NCBI GenBank assembly: GCA_021805865.1
Contig: JAJZDX010000005.1
Span: forward strand, 62,001 to 126,000
Length of the DNA stretch: 64,000 bases
Source: Pseudomonadota bacterium
GTDB taxonomy: Bacteria > Pseudomonadota > Gammaproteobacteria > Steroidobacterales > Steroidobacteraceae
Direction: 5' to 3'
In this document: piece after piece, positions 17,754-26,087 of the stretch
Layout: each line of letters opens with the position of its first letter
Numbering within the stretch: position 1 is the stretch's first letter
Notes under the pieces: model-generated
Databases searched by the model: none
What the model saw: only the letters and a program-made list of their open reading frames with translations
What the model was told of the DNA's origin: nothing
Program-made: the position numbers and the translations under genes

Positions 17754-19019
17754 GTGGACCAACCCGCAGTTGACGTCCTCACCCCCTCCCGGCTTTTCGC
17801 CAGTGGCTGGAAGACGTTCCTTCTTGTCATGGGGCCGGGACTGGTGGTCATGCTGGCCGATACCGACGTCGGCAGTATCATCACCGCCGCACAGAGCGGC
17901 GTGCAGTGGGGCTACCGGCTGCTACTGCTGCAGATGCTCCTGGTGCCGGTGCTTTTCATCGTGCAGGAGCTCACCGTCCGCTTGGGCGTATTCACCGGAC
18001 AGGGCCACGGGGAGCTCATCCGCAAGACCTTCGGCACGGGCTGGGCCTGGTTGTCCGTGAGCGGCCTGGGGGTCGCCACCCTGGGCGCGCTGGTGACGGA
18101 GTTCTCGGGCATCGCCGGTGTCGGCGAGCTGTTCGGAATCCCGAGGCTGCTCAGCTTGAGCCTCACCGTGCTCATGCTGCTCACGGTGGTGCTGACGGGC
18201 AGCTACCGCCGGGTCGAGCGGGTGGCCATCGTGCTCGGGCTGTTCGAATTCGCCTTCTTCGTGGTGGCCTGGCGCGCCCACCCGCATGGCGCCGAGGTGG
18301 CCCGCGGCCTGGTACAGCTGCCGCTCGGGAACAAGGCCTACCTGTATCTGGTCGCCGCCAACATCGGGGCGGTCATCATGCCGTGGATGATCTTCTATCA
18401 GCAGTCCGCGGTGGCCGACAAGAAGCTGCAGCCGCATCACTACCGCTTTGCGCGCTGGGATACGGCCATCGGCTCGGCGGTGACGCAGCTGGTCATGGCC
18501 GCGATTCTGGTGGCCGCCGCGGCCACCATCGGCGAGCGGCATCCGGACGCCACCCTCAGCACCATCGGTGACATCACCAAGATGCTGGTGCCTTTCCTCG
18601 GCGCCGACGTCGGCCGCGTCATCTTCGGCCTGGGCACCATCGGGGCGGCCCTGGTGGCGGCGATCGTGGTGTCGCTCGCCTGCGCCTGGGGCTTCGGCGA
18701 GGTGACCGGATACCGCCATTCGCTGGAGCACCACCCGCTGGAAGCTCCATGGTTCTACGGCATCTATGGCCTCGCGGTCATCGGTGGCGCCGCAGTGGTC
18801 GACCTGGTGCCCAACCTCGTGCAGCTGAACATCGGTGTCGAGGTCATGAATGCGCTCATGCTGCCCCTGGTGCTGGGATTTCTCGTGGCGCTCGCCTTCA
18901 AGGCGCTGCCACCCGAGCATCGTCTGAAAGGCCCCTACGCGTGGGTTGTCGTCGCGGTGTCCTTACTGACTGCGGGCCTCGGTGTTTACGGCGGTCTCAC
19001 CGGCATCAATCTCTTCTGA
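17754..19019 (+). CDS. Divergent NRAMP-family transporter
   Basis: The 421-residue membrane protein has about eleven hydrophobic segments and the NRAMP fold signatures. The helix-1 metal motif, normally DPGN, reads DVGS (Asp38, Ser41). The helix-6 motif, normally MPH, reads MPW (Met210). So the ligands Asp and Met are kept, but the Asn ligand is Ser and the proton-linked His is Trp. That puts it in a divergent branch, and manganese or iron import should not be assumed. The start is GTG 17754. A Fur-like box upstream supports metal-responsive expression. The motif alignment is by eye. Confidence 0.8.
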   Translation: MDQPAVDVLTPSRLFASGWKTFLLVMGPGLVVMLADTDVGSIITAAQSGVQWGYRLLLLQMLLVPVLFIVQELTVRLGVFTGQGHGELIRKTFGTGWAWLSVSGLGVATLGALVTEFSGIAGVGELFGIPRLLSLSLTVLMLLTVVLTGSYRRVERVAIVLGLFEFAFFVVAWRAHPHGAEVARGLVQLPLGNKAYLYLVAANIGAVIMPWMIFYQQSAVADKKLQPHHYRFARWDTAIGSAVTQLVMAAILVAAAATIGERHPDATLSTIGDITKMLVPFLGADVGRVIFGLGTIGAALVAAIVVSLACAWGFGEVTGYRHSLEHHPLEAPWFYGIYGLAVIGGAAVVDLVPNLVQLNIGVEVMNALMLPLVLGFLVALAFKALPPEHRLKGPYAWVVVAVSLLTAGLGVYGGLTGINLF

Positions 19020-19117
19020 TCGGCGCCCGCTCGGCCGGTGCGGACAGCGCCGGTTTGCCGCGCGGCGCAGGCGGAGCAAAAATGTGCACCCACGCCTTTT
19101 GCGCATCGGAGAGTCTC

Positions 19118-20116
19118 ATGGAATTGCGCCCCCTCGGTAAGACCGGCCCCCGGGTTTCCGCCATCGGCCTCGGCTGCATGGGCATGTCGGGCATGTATGG
19201 TCCGGCCGATCGTGGCGAGTCCATCGCCACCATCCACGCCGCCCTCGATGCCGGTGTGACGCTGCTCGACACCGGGGACTTCTACGGCATGGGCCACAAC
19301 GAAATGCTGATCGCCGAGGCCTTGAAGGCGGTGCCGCGCGATCGCTTCCAGGTGAGCGTGAAGTTCGGCGCCCAGCGCGACCCGGCGGGCGGCTGGGTCG
19401 GCTACGATGCGCGTCCGGCGGCCGTGAGGTCCGCCCTCGCGTACTCGCTGCAGCGTCTCGGACTGGAGTACATCGACGTGTATCGTCCGGCGCGCCTCGA
19501 CCCGGCCGTGCCCATCGAGGAGACGATCGGCGCAATGGCCGACATGGTGAAGGCAGGCTATGTGCGTCACATCGGGCTGTCCGAGGTCGGGCCGGCCACG
19601 ATCCGCCGGGCCGCCACCGTGCACCCGATCTGCGATCTGCAGATCGAGTACTCGCTGATCTCGCGCGGGATCGAGGCGGCCATCCTGCCGACGGTGCGCG
19701 AGCTCGGCATCGCCATCACCGCTTACGGTGTGCTCTCACGCGGGCTCATCAGCGGGCACTGGATCAAGGGCTCGGCAAGCCCCGGGGACTTTCGCGCGCA
19801 CAGTCCCCGTTTCCAAGGCGACAACGCCGACCGTAATCTTGCCCTCGTCGATGCGTTGCGCACCGTGGCCGAGGCGCGCGGGGTCAGTGTCGCCCAGATC
19901 GCCATCGCCTGGGTCGCCGCCCAGGGCGCCGACATCATTCCGCTCATCGGCGCTCGCCGCAGAGATCGCCTGGCCGAGGCCCTGAGGGCGCGGGAGGCGG
20001 ATCTCACGGCAGGCGACCTGGCCGCCATCGAGCGGGCGGTGCCCAAAGGCGCCGCCGCCGGCGAGCGCTATGCGCCGGCTCAGATGGCGAGCCTCGACAG
20101 CGAGCGCCAGGGATAG
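19118..20116 (+). CDS. Aldo/keto reductase with altered catalytic tetrad
   Basis: This is a TIM-barrel NADPH-dependent oxidoreductase of 332 residues (MELRPLGKTGPRVSAIGLG start). The Asp and Tyr of the tetrad lie in DTGDFYG, and the Lys in SVKFG. Where most relatives have a histidine (QHR), this one reads DVYRPARLDP, so the tetrad His is absent. The C-terminal cofactor motif GAR is present. ATG 19118 is chosen because homology begins there. The natural substrate is unknown. It follows the NRAMP-like gene by 98 bases in the same direction. Confidence 0.85.
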   Translation: MELRPLGKTGPRVSAIGLGCMGMSGMYGPADRGESIATIHAALDAGVTLLDTGDFYGMGHNEMLIAEALKAVPRDRFQVSVKFGAQRDPAGGWVGYDARPAAVRSALAYSLQRLGLEYIDVYRPARLDPAVPIEETIGAMADMVKAGYVRHIGLSEVGPATIRRAATVHPICDLQIEYSLISRGIEAAILPTVRELGIAITAYGVLSRGLISGHWIKGSASPGDFRAHSPRFQGDNADRNLALVDALRTVAEARGVSVAQIAIAWVAAQGADIIPLIGARRRDRLAEALRAREADLTAGDLAAIERAVPKGAAAGERYAPAQMASLDSERQG

Positions 20117-20205
20117 GTCCCCGCTCCGTAAACGCATACGGGAGGTATTTGCGATGCTGTCCTCGGGCGCCCTTCGAGGCCGCACTTGGCTCGCAGACCC
20201 TGACC

Positions 20206-20241
20206 CCGTGAGCTCCTCGGCCGTACGCCCGAGTCACGGGC
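20206..20241. terminator. Two-part hairpin between convergent genes
   Basis: CCCGTGA pairs with TCACGGG, and inside it CTCGG pairs with CCGAG, with a four-base bulge. It lies between the convergent reductase and methyltransferase genes and may terminate both, although no T run is present. Confidence 0.5.
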
Positions 20242-20265
20242 TGCCGCCGCGCCGGGACTTGCGCG

Positions 20266-21036
20266 CTACATCGCCCTGCGCAGCCAGAACAGCCCCGTCC
20301 GCAGGATGAACGATCCGTCGGGCTCGATCGCCAGCGCCTCCCTGACCTCGCGCGGCGCGGCCTCCTGCAAGCCGCGAATGGCGGCGACCCGGTCGGCGGG
20401 GGTATGCATCCGCGCCACCCAGGAGGAAAACTCCAGGCGTGTGGGCCATTCTCGGTGCTCCACTTCCTCCAGGCCGGCCGAATGCAGCAGCGAGCGCCAT
20501 TGGCTCCTGGAGCGATTGCGGACATGCGACACGTCGCGCAGCAGCTCCGTCGATTGCAGATAGGTGTCGGTCAGTGCGTCCTCGGCGCCCAGCGCGTCGA
20601 TGATCAGCGCGTGGCCGCCCGGGGCGAGGACGCGGCGCATTTCCCGTATGGCGGCCTCGAGCCGCGTCCAGTGGTGCGCGCTGTAGCGTGTGCAGACCAG
20701 GGGAAACAGGCCGTCCGGGAACGGCACCGATTCCGCCCTGCCCTCGCGCACCTCGATCCGGCTCAAGCCGCGCCGCGCCGCGCCGCTCGACACCGTCGCC
20801 AACATGCCGGGAGAGGGATCGAGCGCCACCACGCGGCCGAGATACGGCGCGAGCGCGAACGCGAGGTGCCCGGCGCCGCAGCCGATGTCGAGCGCCTGGT
20901 CCGTACGCGCCGCCGTCCGTTGCACAAGAACCTGGGCGTACTCGAGGTCGGGCCCCCCGGAGTGGACCGCGCTGTTGAGGTACGCCTCGGCGCGGGGATC
21001 GAACTGCTGCTGGACCGTCTGCTCGTGTGTGCGCAT
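20266..21036 (-). CDS. Class I SAM-dependent methyltransferase
   Basis: In this 256-residue protein, the SAM-binding motif I (ALDIGCGAGHLA, near residue 50), an acidic motif II (VVALDPSPGML) and a Methyltransf_11-type core (IREMRRVLAPGGHALIID) are clear. It resembles the UbiE/COQ5-like small-molecule methyltransferases, but the substrate cannot be read from the sequence. It is divergent from an XRE/MmyB-type regulator with only 109 bases between start codons, suggesting that regulator controls it. Confidence 0.87.
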   Translation of the reverse strand: MRTHEQTVQQQFDPRAEAYLNSAVHSGGPDLEYAQVLVQRTAARTDQALDIGCGAGHLAFALAPYLGRVVALDPSPGMLATVSSGAARRGLSRIEVREGRAESVPFPDGLFPLVCTRYSAHHWTRLEAAIREMRRVLAPGGHALIIDALGAEDALTDTYLQSTELLRDVSHVRNRSRSQWRSLLHSAGLEEVEHREWPTRLEFSSWVARMHTPADRVAAIRGLQEAAPREVREALAIEPDGSFILRTGLFWLRRAM

Positions 21037-21145
21037 CGCGCGTGCTCCGGTGTTGGAAGGTTGTCCAGCCTAGGCCGCGATTTATGCTGGTACAAGATCG
21101 GCATTTATCCTATTATAAAAGGCACCCTTCTTCCCGGTCACCTCC

Positions 21146-21979
21146 ATGTCGTCACGAGAGCAGGCCGGCGGCGGCAAGCCGTATTCGCGCCTTTCGCCGG
21201 GTGAGTTTTTGCGTGCACGGCGCGACCGGCTCAGGCCGGAGGAGTTTGGGCTGCCCCGGGGCAGGCGCCGCGCTCCGGGCCTGCGGCGCGAGGAGGTGGC
21301 GCAGCTCTGTGGGATCAGTCCGACCTGGTACACCTGGATCGAGCAGGGGCGCACCGCCGCCGTCTCGGTCGCGACGCTGAATGCCCTTGCGGACGGGCTG
21401 CGTCTTTCCCGGGCCGAGAGGGCATACCTCTTCGAGATCAGCTCGCGCGCCGATCCTGCGCCGCCGCCCCTGGAGGATTCCGACCCGCGGCGGCTGATGG
21501 CGCTCGTTCGGGCGATCCGTACGCCGGCCTACGTCCTCGATCGCCATTGGGACGCCATCGTCTGGAATCGGTCCGCCGCGGAGCTGTTCGTCGATTGGCT
21601 GGGCAAAGGGGCGGCGAAGGCGAAGGGCTTCCCGGTTCCTCACGAGCGCAACCTGTTGGGTTATGTGTTCCTGGATCCGCGTGCGCCCGGGTTCATCGCG
21701 CAATGGGAGGAGCGCTCACGGCGCCTGGTGGCCGAGTATCGCGCCGACACCGCGAGCTCGGGCGACGATCCGGTGCGGCAGTCGCTCGTGCATTCGCTGT
21801 GCGAGGCGAGTCACGCCTTCGATGCCGCATGGCGCTCTCAACGCGTGCTTTCCCGCGAGGGCGGCACGCGGGTGTTTCACCCTCGCGGGCGCGGGGAATG
21901 CCGGTACGAGCAGCATACACTTCGTCCGGCGCAGCACTCCGAGCTGAAGCTTACGGTTTTGGTGCCCGCGGACACCTGA
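21146..21979 (+). CDS. XRE-family regulator with MmyB-like ligand domain
   Basis: The 277-residue regulator has an N-terminal helix-turn-helix (about residues 15-90; GLRREEVAQLCGISPTWYTW is diagnostic). It is followed by the MmyB-type ligand-binding domain (about 105-270, with LDRHWDAIVWNRSA and NLLGYVFLDP). Members of this family often sense a small ligand such as a fatty acid and control an adjacent oxidoreductase or transferase gene. The divergent methyltransferase is the likely target. The 3' end overlaps the convergent TetR gene by 29 bases. Confidence 0.87.
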   Translation: MSSREQAGGGKPYSRLSPGEFLRARRDRLRPEEFGLPRGRRRAPGLRREEVAQLCGISPTWYTWIEQGRTAAVSVATLNALADGLRLSRAERAYLFEISSRADPAPPPLEDSDPRRLMALVRAIRTPAYVLDRHWDAIVWNRSAAELFVDWLGKGAAKAKGFPVPHERNLLGYVFLDPRAPGFIAQWEERSRRLVAEYRADTASSGDDPVRQSLVHSLCEASHAFDAAWRSQRVLSREGGTRVFHPRGRGECRYEQHTLRPAQHSELKLTVLVPADT

Positions 21980-22607
21980 GGCGCGGCTCGCGAGCGGCCG
22001 GCAGCGCCCGGGTGCCCTTCGAGTCCCCCGCGTCCCGTGACGAGCGCCGTTGCAGTCCCAGCCGGACCCGTAGTCGTTGCATGCCGCGGGCGAAAATCGC
22101 CGGATCCTCCAAGGCGCGTGTGAGTACGATCGTGCCTTGAATGGTGGTGACCGTCTCCTCGGCCAGCGCCGCCGCCGCCGCCGGGGCATTTCCGCCGCGC
22201 GCCAGCGCTTCCGCTAGCGCCTCGATCCAACGCGCAAAATACGCGCGCACCTCGCGCGCGAATGCGTCCCGCGCATCGCCGAGCGCAAACAGCCCCACGA
22301 GGCAAACGCGCCGTCCGGTGCCGAAGTATCCGTCGACGGCGTCCAGCATTGTCGCGATGTCCTCCCGCGGTCGTGTTCCGTCACGAAGCGGCGCAAAGAC
22401 ATGGCGCTCGAACCACGCATCGATCTCGGCCAGAACGGCCGCCGCCATCTGCGCCTTGCCGCCCGGGAAAAAGTGATAGAGGCTGCCTTTGCCGAGTCCC
22501 GTGGCCCGGCTGATCAGAGAGAGGCTGGCTCCCTCGTAGCCGTGCTCGCGAAACACCTCGGCCAGGGCCGGCAGGACCTCCTTCCGCCCGTCGACCGGTC
22601 CCGCCAT
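21951..22607 (-). CDS. TetR/AcrR-family transcriptional regulator
   Basis: In this 218-residue protein, the N-terminal helix-turn-helix (about residues 8-55, GYEGASLSLISRATGLGKGS then LYHFFPGGKAQM) is typical. The rest is a helical ligand-binding domain of the TetR_C type, with a basic tail of about 30 residues. It starts five bases after the stop of the DUF1348 gene, so it is the second gene of that operon. A near-perfect palindrome overlaps the operon promoter and is its likely operator, implying self-repression. Confidence 0.88.
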   Translation of the reverse strand: MAGPVDGRKEVLPALAEVFREHGYEGASLSLISRATGLGKGSLYHFFPGGKAQMAAAVLAEIDAWFERHVFAPLRDGTRPREDIATMLDAVDGYFGTGRRVCLVGLFALGDARDAFAREVRAYFARWIEALAEALARGGNAPAAAAALAEETVTTIQGTIVLTRALEDPAIFARGMQRLRVRLGLQRRSSRDAGDSKGTRALPAAREPRLRCPRAPKP

Positions 22608-22612
22608 TGCCG

Positions 22613-23080
22613 CTAGAGGCCCAGCTCGCTGAGACCCGGATGGCCGTCCGGCCGCCGACCGAGCGGCCAGTGAAACTTCCGGTCGGACTCGGCGATGGGC
22701 AGGTCGTTGATGCTCGCAAAGCGCCGGCGCATCAGTCCGTGCTCGTCGAATTCCCAGTTCTCGTTGCCGTATGCGCGGAACCAGGAGCCGCTGTCGTCAC
22801 GCCACTCGTAGGCGAACCGGACCGCGATGCGATCGCCCGTGAAGGCCCAGGGCTCCTTGATCAGACGGTAGTCCAGCTCCCGAGCCCATTTCCGTTTGAG
22901 AAACGCGATGATCTCGGCGCGCCCGGTGACGAATTCCGCGCGGTTGCGCCAGCGGCTGTCCTGCGTGTAGGCGAGCGCGACGCGCTCGGGCTCGCGGGTG
23001 TTCCAGGCGTCCTCCGCCATCCGTACTTTCCGGGCGGCGGTCTCGGCAGTGAACGGTGGCCATGGCGGGCGGTTGGACAT
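22613..23080 (-). CDS. DUF1348 / NTF2-like protein
   Basis: The 155-residue, probably cytosolic protein has an NTF2-like cone fold suggested by [36 protein letters not shown] and the terminal [20 protein letters not shown]. These are signatures of the DUF1348 family of unknown function. I chose ATG 23080, which follows a GGGAGGAC ribosome-binding site; an upstream in-frame start at 23266 would pass through the operator and promoter. It shares an operon with the TetR regulator. Confidence 0.85.
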   Translation of the reverse strand: MSNRPPWPPFTAETAARKVRMAEDAWNTREPERVALAYTQDSRWRNRAEFVTGRAEIIAFLKRKWARELDYRLIKEPWAFTGDRIAVRFAYEWRDDSGSWFRAYGNENWEFDEHGLMRRRFASINDLPIAESDRKFHWPLGRRPDGHPGLSELGL

Positions 23081-23114
23081 GGGGTCCTCCCGAGGCAGTC
23101 CCCGGATGCTGAAG

Positions 23115-23130
23115 TGTACCGAACGGTACA
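23115..23130. promoter_or_regulatory. Palindromic TetR-type operator
   Basis: TGTACCGAACGGTACA is a palindrome with only the central two bases unmatched, 35 bases before the DUF1348 start codon. On the minus strand a promoter TTGACG (23146-23151), 17 bases, TACCGT (23123-23128) has its -10 inside the palindrome, so a bound repressor would block polymerase. Confidence 0.7.
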
Positions 23131-23352
23131 GACCGATGCGCCGGCCGTCAAGCCCTCTCATCGATGGCACCGAGCGCGCGGCGCCCCCTGTTCTGCAAAC
23201 CCGCGCAGAAGGTCCCGCCCGGCCGCCGACGGGGTGCGCGTGATCCGCATGGCGAGGCGTACGCACCTCGATCCGCAGGGGCCGCCCGGGTTGCCGGCGC
23301 CGCTTGCCCGTGCCACCCTCTGCCGCTCAAGCGGATCGGACGGAGACCTGTT

Positions 23353-24396
23353 ATGGCGACCCCTTCTTCCACGCCTGTCAAAGACTGCCTGGCGGTCCGC
23401 TCGCTCGGGACTACCGGCATGGCCATCTCCCCGGTGGGGCTCGGTGCCTGGGCGATGGGCGGCACCGAATGGGGTCGGCAGGACGATGAACACTCGATCC
23501 GAGCCATCCGGCGTGCACTCGAGCGGGGCGTCAATTGGATCGATACGGCTCCCATCTACGGGCTCGGCCATTCCGAGGAACTGGTGCGCCGGGCCCTGAA
23601 GGAAACGCCTGCGGCCGAGCGACCGTACGTGTTCACCAAGTGCGGTCTGGTGTGGGACGAGGGCAACCGGGAGGGGCCGCCGCGCAGGGTGGGGTCGGCA
23701 GAGAGCCTGCAGCGCGAGCTCGATGATTCGCTACGCAGGCTGGGAGTCGAGCGCATCGACCTGTACCAGATGCACCGGCCGGCGGACGACGTCGCGCTCG
23801 AGGAGTACTGGCAGACATTGCTCGAGCTCAAGCGGGCAGGCAAGGTGCGCGCGGTGGGCCTGTCCAATCACACTATCGAGCAGCTCGAGTGCGCCGAGCG
23901 CCTGGGACATGTCGATTCGCTGCAGCCGCCGTTCTCCGCCATCTGCCGGCAGACGGCCGCGGAGATCGCGTGGTGCCGGGCGCACCAGACGGGGGTGATC
24001 GTCTACAGTCCCATGCAGGCCGGGCTCCTGACGGGCACGTTCACGCTCGAGCGTGCCCACTCCCTCCCGCAGGAGGATTGGCGCACTCGCGATGCACAGT
24101 TCACCGGCGATGCCCTGGCTCGCAACCTGCGGCTCGCCGAGGCCCTGAAGCCCGTGGCAGCCCGCCGCGGCGCCACGGTGGCATCCATCGCCGTGGCTTG
24201 GGTATTGACTTGGCCTGGCGTGACCGGCGCCATCGCGGGCGCGCGCAATCCCGCCCAGGTGGACGGGTGGATCGGCGCCGCAACGCTCGAGCTGACCGAG
24301 GCAGACTTGCGCGAGATCGCCGCTGCCATCGCGCGCACGGGGGCGGGTACCGGGCCCGCGCTCCCTCCGCATGACAGGGAGGGTGCGGCCCGGTGA
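23353..24396 (+). CDS. Aldo/keto reductase
   Basis: This is a second aldo/keto reductase, 347 residues, unrelated in detail to the one at 19118. The full tetrad is visible: Asp and Tyr in DTAPIYG, Lys in FTKCG, His in QMHRPA. A C-terminal cofactor motif GARNP is present. It resembles the oxidoreductases that act on sugars or small aldehydes. ATG 23353 is preferred where homology starts. It is divergent from the DUF1348-TetR operon, so the palindromic operator at 23115 may also affect it, although it is 220 bases away. Confidence 0.88.
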   Translation: MATPSSTPVKDCLAVRSLGTTGMAISPVGLGAWAMGGTEWGRQDDEHSIRAIRRALERGVNWIDTAPIYGLGHSEELVRRALKETPAAERPYVFTKCGLVWDEGNREGPPRRVGSAESLQRELDDSLRRLGVERIDLYQMHRPADDVALEEYWQTLLELKRAGKVRAVGLSNHTIEQLECAERLGHVDSLQPPFSAICRQTAAEIAWCRAHQTGVIVYSPMQAGLLTGTFTLERAHSLPQEDWRTRDAQFTGDALARNLRLAEALKPVAARRGATVASIAVAWVLTWPGVTGAIAGARNPAQVDGWIGAATLELTEADLREIAAAIARTGAGTGPALPPHDREGAAR

Positions 24397-24597
24397 TTGC
24401 CGGGTGAAGCCGGCCGAGCGGCGGATTGCGACCTGATGGCGCAGGCTCTGCAGCGGTTGCGCACCGAAGGACCTTCGGTGCACGAATCCCGCGTCAAACC
24501 ACCTTTAGTGCAAGAATTGGCATTCAATATCCCCGGGCCCGCGCATCCGCAGCGGGGCGCGGCGGACCGTAGAATCTCGCGCTTGCAGGAGCAGTCC

Positions 24598-25569
24598 ATG
24601 AAATGCATCCGATTCCACGAGCACGGCGGTCCTGAGGTCCTGCGCGTCGAGGACTGCGAGCCCGGCAAACCGGCTCCCGGGGAGGCGCAGATCCGCCACA
24701 GCGCGATCGGTCTCAACTACATCGATGTCTACGACCGGACCGGCCTGTATCCCGGTGAGCTGCCGAGCGGCCTGGGCCGTGAAGCGGCCGGTGTCATCGT
24801 TGGGCTCGGGCGCAACACGCGGGGATTCCGGCTCGGGGACCGAGTCGCCTATGTTGACTCGAAGCCGGGCGCATATTGCGAGCTGCGCAACGTGGCCACG
24901 GACCGCCTGGTGAGGGTCTCCAAGGGCATCTCCGACGAGCAGGCCGCCGCGATCATGCTGAAGGGCTTGACCGCGCGCGCGCTGCTGCGCCGTACCTATC
25001 GCGTACAGCGTGGCGATGTCATCCTGGTGCACGCCGCGGCGGGCGGGGTCGGCCTTATTCTCACGCAGTGGGCGAAGGCCCTGGGTGCGACAGTGATTGG
25101 CGTCGTCGGCAGCGAGGCCAAAGCGGAGCTGGCGCGCAGACACGGCTGCAGGCACGTGTTGATTCTGGGACGCGACGAGCTGGTCGAGGGGGTGAGGAAG
25201 CTCACGCGCGGGGAGGGCGTGGCGGTCGTGTACGACTCGGTCGGCCGGGACACCTTCATGGCCTCGCTCGACTGCCTGCGGCCGCTTGGCATGATGGTCT
25301 CCTACGGCAACGCCTCGGGACCGCCGCCGCCGATCAGTCCGCTCGAGCTGAGCAAGCGCGGCTCTCTTTATCTCACCCGGCCCACGCTCTTCAGCTACAT
25401 CTCCCGGCGGGCCGACCTGGACGCGGCGGCGCGCGATCTGTTCTCGGCCGTGAGGAAGGGCGTGGTGCGGGTCAGGATCGGGCAGCGCTACTCTCTGGCA
25501 GAGGCCGCGGCTGCTCACCGCGATCTCGAAGCACGCCGCACGACCGGCTCGACGGTGTTGATCCCTTGA
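24598..25569 (+). CDS. Quinone oxidoreductase (zeta-crystallin-like, NADPH)
   Basis: The 323-residue medium-chain dehydrogenase/reductase lacks the zinc ligands of alcohol dehydrogenases. The N-terminal GroES-like domain has the motif GLNYIDVYDRTGLYP, and the Rossmann fold carries AAAGGVGLILTQWAKALGA. This is the bacterial QOR (QorA) pattern, reducing quinones with NADPH. ATG 24598 follows an AGGAGCAG site. It is the last gene before a convergent DUF1810 gene. Confidence 0.9.
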   Translation: MKCIRFHEHGGPEVLRVEDCEPGKPAPGEAQIRHSAIGLNYIDVYDRTGLYPGELPSGLGREAAGVIVGLGRNTRGFRLGDRVAYVDSKPGAYCELRNVATDRLVRVSKGISDEQAAAIMLKGLTARALLRRTYRVQRGDVILVHAAAGGVGLILTQWAKALGATVIGVVGSEAKAELARRHGCRHVLILGRDELVEGVRKLTRGEGVAVVYDSVGRDTFMASLDCLRPLGMMVSYGNASGPPPPISPLELSKRGSLYLTRPTLFSYISRRADLDAAARDLFSAVRKGVVRVRIGQRYSLAEAAAAHRDLEARRTTGSTVLIP

Positions 25570-25609
25570 TCAATCGCCCGAGCGGGAAACATCGAGGGCG
25601 TCCCGCCGC

Positions 25610-26065
25610 TTACTCCTGCCGCCCAAGCAGCGCCAGCGTCCGCGGATCCTCGAGGCCGCCGAAGTAATTCTCGAGCGCGTCGCGGAAGACCCGATTTTCT
25701 GCGGACGCCGGCTCGCCGAGGGCGGCCGCCCGGGCGAACAGCGTCATGCAGGAGTGGAATTTCAGATCGTCGGGATGGCCGAAGATCTCCCCTATGGCGC
25801 GTCCCTGGATCTCGTTCACCAGCCGGGTGCATTCCCGAAGCCGCGCGCCGAGCATCGGCTCGCGCAGGTAGTCTTCGGCCTCCTCGATCGAGGCGAGGGC
25901 GAAGAACTGCGCAGTCGGACTGTGGCCGAGGCCAAGCAGCTGAGGGAATACGAACCACATCCAATGGCTCCTCTTGCGGCCGGCGCGCAGCTCCCTCAGC
26001 ACCTGGTCCCACACCGGCGCCTGGGCCTCGGCGAAGCGTCGGAGTCCGGCACCGGAATCGCTCAT
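25610..26065 (-). CDS. DUF1810 family protein
   Basis: At 151 residues, it has the family signatures HWMWFVFPQLLGLG near residue 34, IFGHPDDLKFHSCMTLF and VFRDALENYFGG. DUF1810 proteins are small, soluble and mostly helical; their function is unknown, though members of the YbiA/DUF1810 neighbourhood have been linked to nucleotide metabolism. It lies 22 bases downstream of pbpG and probably shares its transcript. Confidence 0.9.
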   Translation of the reverse strand: MSDSGAGLRRFAEAQAPVWDQVLRELRAGRKRSHWMWFVFPQLLGLGHSPTAQFFALASIEEAEDYLREPMLGARLRECTRLVNEIQGRAIGEIFGHPDDLKFHSCMTLFARAAALGEPASAENRVFRDALENYFGGLEDPRTLALLGRQE

Positions 26066-26087
26066 GCCGGCCCGGCTGAGCGCTGCT

